A DNA stretch of 64,000 nucleotides from Metellina segmentata (Eukaryota; Arthropoda; Arachnida; Araneae; Tetragnathidae). Positions 1 through 10,090 of the stretch are shown here, piece by piece. The stretch's first letter is position 1, and each line of letters begins with the position of its first letter. Both the position numbers and the translations under genes were made by a program. The notes under the pieces are model-generated. The model had not been told where the DNA came from and did not search any database. It saw only the letters and a list, made by a program, of their open reading frames with translations. The stretch lies in the NCBI GenBank assembly GCA_947359465.1, contig OX375877.1, positions 71,622,698 through 71,686,697 of the forward strand, in the 5' to 3' direction.

Positions 1-118
1 GGGTTGTTGGGGAAGTTTGAAGAGTGGGGTGCTAGCTCAGGTGTTGCCTCGTCATTTGACAGTAGTTCAAAATTACGTGGTGATACACAGAATGGCTTAG
101 GCTGGGACGGTGGTAACT
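1..118 (+). repeat. SINE 3' part, 'aggctggga' tail variant
   Basis: The body block (gtggggtgctagctcaggtg, then the gttcaaaattacg motif) matches the SINEs found throughout this window. The 3' end reads gatacac..aatggcttaggctgggacgg instead of the usual ttaccatt tail. The copy at 19173-19420 has the same tail, so this is a subfamily. The copy is cut by the window edge. Confidence 0.8.
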
Positions 119-139
119 AGTTGATTGACAATTATAAAG

Positions 140-305
140 GGTCCGGTACTCGAAAAAAATCTTTTTATTTTAGATTTTTACTGTTTATGAAAATTTGGAT
201 TGTCCTCTTTATAACGATACCTCATGTGTAGAAATTCGTGTATTGGAAGTATTTTTTAATAGGTGCGCTATTACCGCGACGTACGTCTCGGAACATACTT
301 TTTTC
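140..305 (+). repeat. Dispersed repeat of unknown family, copy 1
   Basis: About 165 bp matches the reverse complement of 14152-14318. Shared landmarks include tttttactgtttatgaaaat, ataacgatacctcat, tggaagtatt and gacgtacgtct. Each copy has small indels and no long open frame, so this is an old dispersed element. The family is not recognised. Confidence 0.75.
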
Positions 306-789
306 ATGTTTGGGGGGAACATTACTCAACAATTAATTGATACATATTCTTGAAACTTTTTATATTGTTTATAAAGCACTTTTAAACCCGTTAACATACG
401 GAATAAGATATAAAATGTATACTTAAAAAATATATTTTGTCTAAAAAACTTCACATTTTTTTGTGACTTTTGTGTGTAAAGTGTATAATTTTGTGAATAA
501 AAAAAAAAAATTAAAAACTTCGAGTTAAAGTCTTTGAAAGTATTCAAATATTCCAGTCGAAAGATTTCAGATTAATACAGTAATTTATGAATAAATGAGA
601 TTCCCCCAAAGTTTGTGAATTTTACATGGGTGCCTATGGAGGTGCTGGACCCCCTTAAAACTAATTTTTGTGGTAGAGCGTCCTTCCTGTGCGTATTCCG
701 TGTAGGTGTTAAGGCGTCTGGAGACTGATGGAATGTCCATTTCTACAAGCAGAAGTTTGAATCCCAAATTGATCCGTTTTCTGGGACAG
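306..789. other. No gene seen; AT-rich
   Basis: AT-rich sequence with only short chance reading frames. A motif at about 665-705 (gtagagcgtccttcctgtgc) recurs in diverged form near 1130-1165, a small local duplication of unknown origin. Confidence 0.6.
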
Positions 790-1066
790 CAATAGAGCAA
801 CGAATTAGCAACCGGAGGGATTGCGAATTTTAGAGCCAAAGACAGTCGTGTGCACGTGGGCAGGTGCACGTTAAATCTATCGTGACTTCAAATCTCACGT
901 TGGAGTAGCGTTGAAGTTTGGAGCGTGGGAAGTCAGCTGAAGTGTTGTCCCCATCTGACCTTGGTTCAAAATTACGTGGTGCTGTCCTCGGATCTTTCCT
1001 TTTGGGGATTAATTTGGGGAGCCCGTTGTGTTGCTCCAGTGCGACGTTAATCACCTACCTTTTGTT
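790..1066 (+). repeat. Diverged SINE copy, head variant D
   Basis: The head (gcaacgaattagcaacc) resembles the better preserved copy at 47121-47428. It is followed by the common body, with ggtgcacgttaaatc, ggttcaaaattacgtggt, the cctcggatctttcc region and gttgtgttgctccagtgcg. Many substitutions make it an old copy. The 5' limit is approximate. Confidence 0.75.
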
Positions 1067-1717
1067 TTCTGTATTCCGTTTTGAAATTCAGAAACCGCGG
1101 ATTTAAAATCTTTACCATCTAGATTTTGTGGGGGGTAGAACGTCCTCTCTGTGCGCATTCCTTTTAGGGTATATCAGCTCGGGGTAAGGGGATCAACTCC
1201 TGCATAGGTTTATTGTATACTCCTGCATAGGCGAATAGGTTTAACACTGACGTAAATATCGATCTGTTTATTGGGAACATCTTTTCGCACTGTTGGTTTT
1301 AGAGGGTGCACGATGTGGTTCTCTCTGTACCCTTCCTAGTGGTTTCGTCGCGATATCTTGTCTACTCTCTGCCGTCGATTTTGCTAATGATACGATATTC
1401 AATCCATCAAGATCTGGTTGGTTTTGTTAATGATGTTGCCTCGTCGAGACAAAACTGACGTTTATTTCTTCAAACGGTTTGAATGGTCGGGAAAAACGAG
1501 CCTCTTGCCTGGAACTGGTGGTAATTTCGAAAAGGTTTTTATACCCGACTGCCCCATATTAATCAGTCTCTGATACAAAAACCCTTTTGAAATTGTCACC
1601 ATTTCTTGGCCACTGATTATTACTTGGAACTTCATTCCCCTTGGATTTTGTATCAGGACAGTGTAGTCTCGACGTTTCGCCATTAGTAAAATCGACCACA
1701 CCTTGATAGACGATATA
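1067..1717. repeat. Relics of the minisatellite progenitor repeat
   Basis: No gene. The segments 1333-1470 and 1660-1716 carry motifs such as gtggtttcgtcgcgatat, atccatcaagatctggt and ttttgctaatga. These are the reverse complement of the monomer amplified at 10.09-11.03 kb. Similar dispersed copies lie near 11330-11390 and 24555-24780, so the array monomer comes from an interspersed repeat. Confidence 0.6.
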
Positions 1718-2288
1718 CCCTACCCTACAATAATGGACAGGACAGCAAGATGTGATGGTATAAGGGAAAGAATACATGCTTTAATAGGGGGATGGTCCCC
1801 CACGTGTTGCAATTACACACTAGCAACCCTTCTGGGCATACTTTCAACAAGGTTTGCATACACAGCTATGTGTATTTGTATCCATTCCTGCTGCAAGAAT
1901 ATCGCCATCTCAGCTGTAGATCTCGGACGTGGTTCCCTTGTCCGCAAGCGTCGCTCTAACTCGTCCCACACAGTTCTATGGGGCTTAGATATGGACTCTG
2001 AGCAGCCCAGGGAAGACATTTTACATCCATATCTTGATACCACTACTATACAGAGGCTGCAACATGACATGAAGCGTGGTCGTTCAGGAAGTAACATTCG
2101 TCCATTCCATAAAATTGCCAGAGCGTAGGAAGAACCTGACTGTCCAAAATGTTCATGTAGGCGTCGGCGTTCAATTTACCAGGAACAACATGCATAGGTC
2201 CCAGGCCGTACCACAAAAAAGACCCCGAAACAAGTAGTCAGATTTTATGCAAATCCACTAGCATCCGGTCCATTATTGTAGGGTAGTG
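1718..2288 (-). mobile_element. Non-autonomous Tc1-like transposon, 571 bp (copy T1)
   Basis: The ends are inverted copies of ctaccctacaataatggac, and TA dinucleotides flank both sides (1716-1717 and 2289-2290), as expected for Tc1/mariner insertion. The minus strand keeps only the C-terminal part of a Tc1 transposase. The N-terminal DNA-binding region and the first catalytic Asp region, present in the 1200-bp relative at 40621-41820, are missing. Length and internal junction match the copy at 53449-54019. Confidence 0.85.
1800..2150 (-). pseudogene. Tc1 transposase C-terminal remnant
   Basis: In one minus-strand frame, residues WDELERRLRTREPRPRS and then YANLVESMPRRV match the C-terminal end of Tc1-family DDE transposases. 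In a neighbouring frame just upstream is a WAAQSP..LSPIE block, the usual motif carrying the last catalytic acidic residue. The pieces lie in different frames, so the gene is broken by indels as well as lacking its 5' part. It cannot encode an active enzyme. Nothing suggests domestication. Confidence 0.8.
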
Positions 2289-2840
2289 TATTTTGCCATT
2301 CTCAAAACTAACCAGGTATTGACGAATTAGATGTCTCGTATAAATTACTTTGAGGGTTAATATACCCTCCGTAATTATTGACTACAGGTACGAGGGAGAA
2401 GGGAGAATATTTCGAAAGCTAAAACTGTGTGGACTGTATTTTTGGTGCGAGTTCGCAGGTCGCTTTGAACCTATCCCTTTTTTCCTTTTAACAGAGCCCT
2501 CAAACAAGGGACACAAATCCCTCATTAATTATGTAAATAGTGTAGGTTTTTGCATTGAATAAATAGCTATTTTAAATGTGTTTCGAATGTGCCAGCGTTG
2601 TTTTCCCCTAAATTCTGTCCACAAATGTCAAGCAAGACTCAACATTTCAATCTGAAACCATTTTATGATTGTCTTGAATCCAGTGCCAAGTTCAAACCCG
2701 AATTATACCTACCAGGCCTTCGAATTGAATTCCTTCAAATAATAACTACAACTTTTTAAAAGCTGTAACCTACGCCAATGGATCGACCCATCGGTGACAT
2801 TTGCCAATTTACATACACTATTCGCCGTTTCCGAGGCTTG
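2289..2840. other. No gene seen
   Basis: Unique-looking AT-rich sequence with chance frames of at most 70 codons. No recognisable repeat, RNA gene or coding motif was found. Confidence 0.55.
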
Positions 2841-2844
2841 GAAT

Positions 2845-3028
2845 TTGGGTTGGCGTGGAAGTTTGGAGAGTGGGGTGCCAGCTCAGGTGTTGCTTCGTCA
2901 TCTGACCGTGGTTCAAAATTACGAGGTGTTGTCCTCGAATATTTCCCTTAAGGGACTGATTCCGGACCGTCGTCAATAGCCCGTTGTGTTGCTCTAGTAC
3001 GACGTTAACTAAAATTACCATTACCAAT
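2845..3028 (+). repeat. SINE, 5'-truncated copy
   Basis: The common SINE body starts at ggcgtggaagtttggagag and runs to the gtacgacgttaactaaa segment and the ttaccattacca tail. The tRNA-like head is missing, as expected for 5'-truncated reverse transcription products. Confidence 0.9.
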
Positions 3029-3155
3029 TACCGAGGCTTGGAATAAAAGCACTGTGAAATAGAATTTCGGGAGCGCTCTGATTTTTGTCTTGTCTTTTCC
3101 CGTGGTGTTTGGGCTTTTATTATTGGCACTATATATGCTCTTTACTTTTAAAACA

Positions 3156-3405
3156 CGCCGTCCAACCGGTATAGTGGTTAAGGTTTTAGCCTCTAGATCG
3201 GAAGGTCCCCGGTTCGAATCCGGGTTCGGGCATGGATGTTTGTAAGCGTATACCAACTCAGGTGTTGCTTCGTCATCTGAACATGGTGCAAAATTACGAA
3301 GTAATTGTTAGGAGCAATGATGGTCCTCCCACTGGGTGCTCCTTCACAAGTGGCCATCACTTCCGGCCTTGTAGTGGCCAATGACTTCGGTCAAATGTGC
3401 CCGCC
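3156..3405 (+). repeat. tRNA-headed SINE with a different body (variant C)
   Basis: The tRNA-like head (caaccggtatagtggttaag with box B ggttcgaatcc) is the one used by the main SINE family. After a short body stretch, the 3' part instead reads aatgatggtcctcccactgg..cacaagtggccatcac..gtggccaatgacttcggtc. The copy at 52262-52513 on the minus strand has this same 3' part. Confidence 0.8.
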
Positions 3406-3492
3406 CCCCCATTAGGAAAAAAAAAAAAACCTTTTAAAACACACAACTAAGTGAAATCTCACAGTAATATATTTCTATTTTAAGTCTTTTAA

Positions 3493-3790
3493 TGAGCCGC
3501 GGTAGCTCAGTCAGTAGAGCGTCGGGCTCGCATCAGAAGGGTTGTGGGTTCTGTCCTCGGCGGAGCCTGCAATTCTGATGATTGCGAGATCGGCGCTTCG
3601 ACCTGGCCAAAGACCGTCGTGTTCACTAATGGTGACTGGGGCACGTTAAATAGGTCGTGGTCACAAAGCCCCTCATGTTCCCATACCAAATCAATACCTC
3701 TGGGGGTACCTGATCAGGGGGTTATCGGCCTCTGATTGGGATCTAAATTACGATATGTGTGAATGAATGGATGTAAGAAAGGGACCATCC
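3493..3790 (+). repeat. Second tRNA-derived SINE family
   Basis: It starts with a tRNA-like head (gccgcggtagctcagtcag, box A-like tagctcagt, then gtgggttctgtcctc in the box B position). The body is unrelated to the main family and the tail is gtgaatgaatggatg. The anticodon arm does not fold as a normal tRNA, so I call this a SINE rather than a tRNA gene. Confidence 0.6.
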
Positions 3791-3948
3791 TGTAAAACGG
3801 ATGTGTCATGTATGTCGAGCAAAGTCGGACTTCTTCCCAATGGGGCTCAATTACATGGAAGGTGCACCCCCTCGCCTCTTGCAGTCTTCGACGGGCCTGG
3901 CACTCCTTTGGTCTGCCAGTGTAGGCATGAGAAACAACAACAAGTCTT
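3791..3948 (+). repeat. Possible continuation of the second SINE
   Basis: The stretch from accatcctgtaaaacgg to the agaaacaacaacaag tail has a moderate-GC, SINE-like texture and ends in a short simple repeat. No second copy is in the window, so its status rests on texture only. Confidence 0.3.
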
Positions 3949-4394
3949 TTATTGGATTTTTCATTCAGTTGTATGTTGTTCACGCAATGGTTTCTTATAA
4001 GTGAACACTTTGAATTCCCTTCATGGATCTCCGGATCACTCAACACAAGCAGGAAGTTCGTGTAGGTCTGGTCTTTATTTTTTGTTCAGTTACGACCAGA
4101 TTCATACGTAAAATAAAAACACAACGCATATTTTTCTGTATAATCGCTACACACTAAATAATTCGGGACCCAACATCAGTAAATGACAGTATTGAAAAAG
4201 AGAACAATCCGAAGAGAAGCTGTCTCTTCTCTTCCAATAGTCAAGCGAGCGATGGAATTGCCAGTTCTACAAAAAAAGTTAAAATCCCTTTGCCCAAAAT
4301 ATTGTGGTTGTTTTCTGAATTCTGTTCTACAACTCCGTAACACTGTTGGCTTACTATTTGAGAGGATTTTCTGTGAAGCCAAACGTTAATGGCG
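3949..4394. other. No gene seen
   Basis: Two chance frames of 68 codons overlap on opposite strands at 4176-4389. Neither resembles a known protein. No repeat was recognised. Confidence 0.5.
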
Positions 4395-4588
4395 GATAGG
4401 TAGTTAATTAAGGTCGCAATGGAGCAATACAGAGGAGGTATTGGAGACGGTCTGTGATTTTTCTCGAAAGGAAAGCTCCAATCCAAGGACAACGCCGTAA
4501 TTTTGAACCATAGTCAGATGACGAGAACACCTGAGCTTGTACCCCACTTTCCAAACTTCCACACCACGCCAACGTAGATGGCGGAAGT
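4395..4588 (-). repeat. SINE, 5'-truncated, minus strand
   Basis: Reverse complement of the SINE body: ccaaacttccacaccacgcc, tcagatgacgag and ggacaacgccgtaattttga are all recognisable. The 3' end is diverged around a cgcaatggagcaatac segment and there is no head. Confidence 0.75.
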
Positions 4589-4616
4589 TGTTCGGCGGCG
4601 AAACGGACTTCCTACA

Positions 4617-4846
4617 CATACTCCAGGGCCAATTGGAGGAGTAACGTATTTGCAACAGAGTGGTGCGAGTTCGAATCCAATCAAATGTCGTTTATAAAGG
4701 GGACCGGTGCACGTTAAAACAGTATTGGCCTCAAATGTCCTCACATTGGCTTGGAAGTTAGGAGAGTGGGGTGCCAGCGCAGGTGTTGATTCCTCATCTG
4801 ACCGTGGTTCAAAATTACGTCTTATTGTTTTCGGATTTCCTTGGCA
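4617..4846 (+). repeat. SINE copy with head variant D, 3'-truncated
   Basis: The head contains gcgagttcgaatccaatcaa (box B-like), followed by ggtgcacgttaaa and the shared body. The copy stops after the ggttcaaaattacg region, directly where the tandem array begins. The array, or the element that founded it, may have interrupted this copy. Confidence 0.7.
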
Positions 4847-6654
4847 GACCAACCGGTATAGTGGTAAAGGTGTAAGCCTCTAGATCGGAAGGTTCCAGGT
4901 TCGACTCCGGGTCAGGGCATGGTTGTTTGTAAGCGTATGGTGTAGAGGCGGCTGGTGCACCTTAAATATGTCGTGGCCGAAAGTCCTCACGCTGGGTTGG
5001 TGTGGAAGTTTGGAGAGTGGGGTGCCAGTTCAGGTGTTGCTTCGTCCTCTGACAGATTACGAGGTGATGACAAAATTACGAGGTGTTGTCCTCGGATCTT
5101 TCCCTAAAGGGACTGATCCCGGACCGTCGTCAATAGTCTGTTGTGTTGCTCTACTACGACGTTAACTAAAATTACCATTACCATTACCATTCCCTTGAGG
5201 GATTGATTCCAGACCATCGTCGCCGACCAACCGGTATAGTGGTTAAGGTGTTAGCCTCTAGATCGGAAGGTTCCTGGTTCGAATCCGGGCCCGGGCATGG
5301 ATGTTTGTAAACGTATGGTGTAGAGGCGGCTGGTGCACCTTAAATCTGTCGTGGCCGAAAGTCTTCACGTTGGGTTGGCGTGGAAGTTTGGAGAGTGGGG
5401 TGCCAGCTCAGGTGTTGCTTCGTCATCTGACCGTGGTTCAAAATTACGAGGTGTTGTCCTCGGATCTTTCCCTAAAGGGACTGATCCCGGACCGTCGTCA
5501 ATAGTCTGTTGTGTTGCTCTACTACGACGTTAACTAAAATTACCATTACCATTACCATTCCCTTGAGGGATTGATTCCAGACCATCGTCGCCGACCAACC
5601 GGTATAGTGGTTAAGGTGTTAGCCTCTAGATCGGAAGGTTCCTGGTTCGAATCCGGGCCCGGGCATGGATGTTTGTAAACGTATGGTGTAGAGGCGGCTG
5701 GTGCACCTTAAATCTGTCGTGGCCGAAAGTCTTCACGTTGGGTTGGCGTGGAAGTTTGGAGAGTGGGGTGCCAGCTCAGGTGTTGCTTCGTCATCTGACC
5801 GTGGTTCAAAATTACGAGGTGTTGTCCTCGGATCTTTCCCTAAAGGGACTGATCCCGGACCGTCGTCAATAGTCTGTTGTGTTGCTCTACTACGACGTTA
5901 ACTAAAATTACCATTACCATTACCATTCCCTTGAGGGATTGATTCCAGACCATCGTCGCCGACCAACCGGTATAGTGGTTAAGGTGTTAGCCTCTAGATC
6001 GGAAGGTTCCTGGTTCGAATCCGGGCCCGGGCATGGATGTTTGTAAACGTATGGTGTAGAGGCGGCTGGTGCACCTTAAATCTGTCGTGGCCGAAAGTCT
6101 TCACGTTGGGTTGGCGTGGAAGTTTGGAGAGTGGGGTGCCAGCTCAGGTGTTGCTTCGTCATCTGACCGTGGTTCAAAATTACGAGGTGTTGTCCTCGGA
6201 TCTTTCCCTAAAGGGACTGATCCCGGACCGTCGTCAATAGTCTGTTGTGTTGCTCTACTACGACGTTAACTAAAATTACCATTACCATTACCATTCCCTT
6301 GAGGGATTGATTCCAGACCATCGTCGCCGACCAACCGGTATAGTGGTTAAGGTGTTAGCCTCTAGATCGGAAGGTTCCTGGTTCGAATCCGGGCCCGGGC
6401 ATGGATGTTTGTAAACGTATGGTGTAGAGGCGGCTGGTGCACCTTAAATCTGTCGTGGCCGAAAGTCTTCACGTTGGGTTGGCGTGGAAGTTTGGAGAGT
6501 GGGGTGCCAGCTCAGGTGTTGCTTCGTCATCTGACCGTGGTTCAAAATTACGAGGTGTTGTCCTCGGATCTTTCCCTTAAGGGACTGATCCCGGACCGTC
6601 GTCAATAGCCCGTTGTGTTGCTCTAGTACGACGTTAACTAAAATTACCAATTAC
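4847..6654 (+). repeat. Tandem array of a 368-bp SINE unit, five units
   Basis: Head-to-tail units start near 4847, 5221, 5589, 5957 and 6325. The last three starts are exactly 368 bp apart. Each unit is a full SINE (tRNA head, body, attaccatt tail) plus a short link (cccttgagggattgattcc) that is itself a scrap of SINE 3' region. Units 2-4 appear identical by eye. Unit 1 has an internal irregularity near 5052-5075 and unit 5 reverts to the usual family bases at its 3' end. This pattern suggests segmental tandem amplification rather than five insertions. Confidence 0.93.
5221..5588 (+). repeat. Best full-length SINE unit, with internal Pol III-like promoter
   Basis: The 5' head is tRNA-like. 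Box A fits tggttaaggtg (5240-5250) and box B is ggttcgaatcc (5276-5286), a close match to the Pol III B-box. The body carries gtggaagtttggagagtggg and the ggtgttgtcctcgg block, and the 3' tail is a ttaccatt simple repeat. It has no coding capacity. By analogy with tRNA SINEs it would be copied in trans by a LINE enzyme. Confidence 0.85.
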
Positions 6655-6742
6655 CAATTCCAGACCATCGTCAATAGCCCATTGTGTTGCTCCAGCACGA
6701 TGTTAACCAAAATACCTACCTGTCAACGTCACCTACCTGACG
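6655..6742 (+). repeat. SINE 3' fragment
   Basis: ccagaccatcgtcaatagcc, ttgtgttgctccagcacg and the acctacctg tail match the 3' third of the SINE body. It directly follows the tandem array. Confidence 0.75.
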
Positions 6743-6816
6743 CAACGTCACTTGGCTTGCTTTTCGAATTTGTTTTCATCACGTTTCCAAAAGAAATTCC
6801 AAGGAATGATTGGTTA

Positions 6817-7035
6817 TTGGTAATTTTTAAATAATGTCATACTAGAGCAACACAACGGGCTATTGACGACGGTCCGGGATCAATCCCTTAAGGGAAAGAT
6901 CCGAGGACAACACCTCGTAATTTTGAACCACGGTCAGATGACGAGGCAACACCTGAGCTGGCACGCCACTCTCCTAACTTCCACACCAACCCAACGACTT
7001 TCGATCACGACAGATTTAAGGTGCAGCAGCCGCCT
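6817..7035 (-). repeat. SINE, minus strand
   Basis: Reverse complement of the SINE from the tail (tggtaattttta) through cgggctattgacgacggtcc, the body and up to agatttaaggtgca. The tRNA head is lost. Confidence 0.88.
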
Positions 7036-7247
7036 TAAAACCTTAACCCCACCCAAAACAAATGGTTTTACGAGGCTTTGATATTGTAGCAAAACTTACT
7101 CACTTCGTCTGAATATCGTGGTTCAGTCGGTATTGCACCTAACTGCGAAGCGGAAAGTACGGAGCTCCAATCCCACTAGAGGCAAGTGACTTAAAAATAC
7201 ATTTCATTTTAAAGTTTCATTTCTGTTGGTTTCTCACTTCTTCAAAG

Positions 7248-7573
7248 CCGACCAACCGGTATAGTGGTTAAGGTGTTAGCCTCTAGAGCGGAAGGTTCCT
7301 GGTTCGGGTCCGGGCATGGATGTTTGTAAGCGTATGGTGTAGAGGCGGTTGGTGCACCTTAAATCTGTCGTGGCCGTATGTCCTCACGTTGAGTTGGTGT
7401 GGAAGTTTGGAGAGTGGGGTGCCAGCTCAGGTGTTGCTTCGTCATCTGACCGTGGCTCAAAATTACGAGGTGTTGTCCTCGGATCCTTAAGGGACTGATC
7501 CAGGACCGTCGCCAATAGCCCGTTGTGTTGCTCTAGTACGACGTTAACTAAAATTACCATTACCATTACCATT
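7248..7573 (+). repeat. Near full-length SINE
   Basis: It has a complete head (gccgaccaaccggtatagtg), though box B is shortened to ggttcgggtcc, then the whole body and an attaccattaccattaccat tail. I could not find a convincing target-site duplication. Confidence 0.9.
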
Positions 7574-7726
7574 GAAGAATATACTTATATTAATTTCTAT
7601 GACTTCCAATTCTCTAATGTTCGAGTCATTTTCGGAAAAGGTATAAAAGCAGATGTATCACTCAGTTCAAGTGAATAATAAAGTCTCGAGTTGGGATCAG
7701 TAATCTTTGTCCTCGCTCGCCATTGG

Positions 7727-7912
7727 TAATTTGGTAATTTTTTAGGTAAAGTCGTACTAGAGGAACACAACAGGCTATTGACGCCGGTCCGGGATCAGTC
7801 CCTTAAGGGAAAGATCCGAGAATAACACCTCGTAATTTTGAACCACGGTCAGATGACGAAGCAACACCTGAGCTGGCACCCCACTCTCCAAACTTCCACG
7901 CCAACCCAACGT
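7727..7912 (-). repeat. SINE, 5'-truncated, minus strand
   Basis: Reverse complement of the tail (ggtaattttttaggtaaag) and body up to ccaacccaacgtga; the head is absent. Confidence 0.88.
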
Positions 7913-8097
7913 GATCGCCTTTTGCAAATATACACGACAGATTGAGCAATAAAATGATTTGATTTGCACGATTTGATTGAGCAATAAAATGGCAATAAAT
8001 GATATCTTAAGGTAACCGCCGACATGTAACATGCGAGAGCATTTGAGCAACGGAAGAAAAATTCAGGTTTGTTTTCTTGCACTTAAAGTCCTTTTTC

Positions 8098-8202
8098 TCA
8101 CCGTGGTTCAAAATTACGAGGTGCTATCCTTGGAAATCGGAAATTCCGGGACCGTCGGCTGTGTTGCTCCAGTGTGACGTTAATTGAACTACCTACCTAC
8201 TC
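8098..8202 (+). repeat. SINE 3' fragment, diverged
   Basis: ccgtggttcaaaattacgag, a shortened middle, then tgttgctccagtgtgacg and an acctacctac tail. Confidence 0.75.
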
Positions 8203-9675
8203 TCTCATCCTCTACACTGAAACATAAGGCGGTCATGCCCAATATCGTCGCACCAGCATGTTCTTTTTTTTGTATCACCAATCAGGGAACGGTGCCGCCA
8301 TTTTAATTACTTCACCATCTTAATTCAAGTTGTTCCGATACTTCATAACTGTAACGAATGCTCGTGAATCGCAGCGAGAAAAATACTCATCACAAGTCCA
8401 AGAAAATTGACTTGCGAAATCGCTTCGGTTCGTGCTGTACATCCACTGGGGGCAAGGATACTTAATGAGTATTTCTTCGGATTGCGTGTTAATTTTTACA
8501 TTCTTTGAGGATTAATATACGCTCTCTTTTAAATTTAAAATGCCCAGGGAAAACAGAACGCTCCAATTTTAATAAGCGTCGTCGGAATTTAAATGAAGTT
8601 CGTCGTCCGGGGATTTGATTTTTGTACTCATCTGCACATGAATGTGCGGGTGGAGGTTTTTATTAGCATAATCAAGCTTACTTCTGAGAAAAATAATCCG
8701 CAGTTTTCCGCGATTTCAAAGGAGTGAAATCGGTTCACGAATTAAAAAGAAAATTGGAAGGGGGAAAAAATGCATCCGAGGCATTTTTTCGTCGCAATTA
8801 TTTTCTGAACCTAAGAATTCGCTTCAGCTGATTCTTTTTCCGCTCCACAGTTTCTCTTTGAGGTTCAATCTTTCTCTCAATCTAGCTGTAAACTTTTGTG
8901 CGAAGTAAAATTTATCCGAAACGCCTCGACCGAATGATGTGATTTCAGAGATAGTTCAAAGGAGGTTGTTTAACCACTTATTCGTTTTCTTGTACGTTTG
9001 GAACACATACAGTAATTAATTTTGTGTTTAAAATACAGAAAAATGATTAAAGATAAAGAGAGTAAATTAATTTAGAGGTGGCAGAAAAATTATGAGTGAA
9101 TGCGTACTGTTATGTGGAATCCCTCTAAGCGGCGTGGAGTGTCGTAGCTTTTTAAAAGTTCAAGACTGCACCAGACTACTCTGGTAAGACTTAGAGATGG
9201 TACACAAGATATATTACTTTAGTGAGAGGGGTTAACCTTCCTGCTCGCTTTGGTCACCCCCCCCCCCAACACAATCAACAACAATCAAGCTCAAATAAAA
9301 TTATGAATGTTATGAAATTCCTAATGGAAAACATTAACATTATCACCAACTAACAATCAGAAGACTCTAGGACTGTGTACATATGTATTTTATTGTTAGT
9401 TTTTAGCTTCTGTCTTTTTGCTGTACATAATTAATGGAAGTAATCGTTTACTATTTAAATATTAGTGTAATTTAGATATAGTCAAAAATGATTGTTACTT
9501 CGTTAAATCAATTTTGTGTACGTGAGGCTTGTGGGAAAAGCAGGACAGCGCCTGACATTTTAATTAAAAATTGGGGAAACTATTAGCCTTGCCAAAAGAG
9601 GAAAACTATACTAAAATTAAAGCTCATGCAAAATAGTTAGGGAAAATCCTGTAGACCCTACCGGTGAATGTCTTA
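8203..9675. other. No gene seen
   Basis: About 1.5 kb without long open frames on either strand or a recognisable element. It contains a run of eleven C near 9258. Could be intergenic or intronic. Confidence 0.5.
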
Positions 9676-9680
9676 AATGT

Positions 9681-9790
9681 ATTATCAGAAAAATATTTAA
9701 TCATTATTTTCAAAATGATATATAATCAGTATTATCAGAAAAATATTTAATCATTATTTTCAAAATGATATATAATCAGTATTATCAAAA
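9681..9790. repeat. 50-bp tandem duplication
   Basis: Two copies of a 50-bp unit starting attatcagaaaaatattt (9681 and 9731), identical by eye, followed by the first few bases of a third. This looks like a recent replication or crossover duplication. Confidence 0.85.
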
Positions 9791-10090
9791 GGATGTATTA
9801 TTCATGTAAAATGAATATCAAATGTATTTTCAGAAATTTGGTCTCGGGGTTGACCAGATTAGTACGGTTTCCTTTGACGGGTTCGTTCAATTTTTCCGTG
9901 GGTGACTAGTAAACCCTTAACCTGCCTAAAGTAGGGAGGTGAGGGGGACATCTGCGGTGACCAACCAACCTTCCTGCTCAACTTATCATACAAAATCCTG
10001 TTCCACGTTTCACTATTTCTGGGAGAGGTACAATTTGTTTAACTATTTGGATCTTCATTCCAATTTGCGTTGAGTCTCACCGATGTTGCT
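9791..10090. other. No gene seen
   Basis: About 300 bp of unique-looking sequence leading into the minisatellite. No feature was recognised. Confidence 0.5.

Noticed and set aside
3493..3570. tRNA gene
   Set aside because: Box A is good, but the anticodon stem and acceptor stem do not pair and a SINE-like body follows, so it was called a tRNA-derived SINE.
5301..6608. Repeated small genes of 66-67 codons
   Set aside because: The identical frames are simply the SINE unit read through in each tandem copy; no start context or homology.
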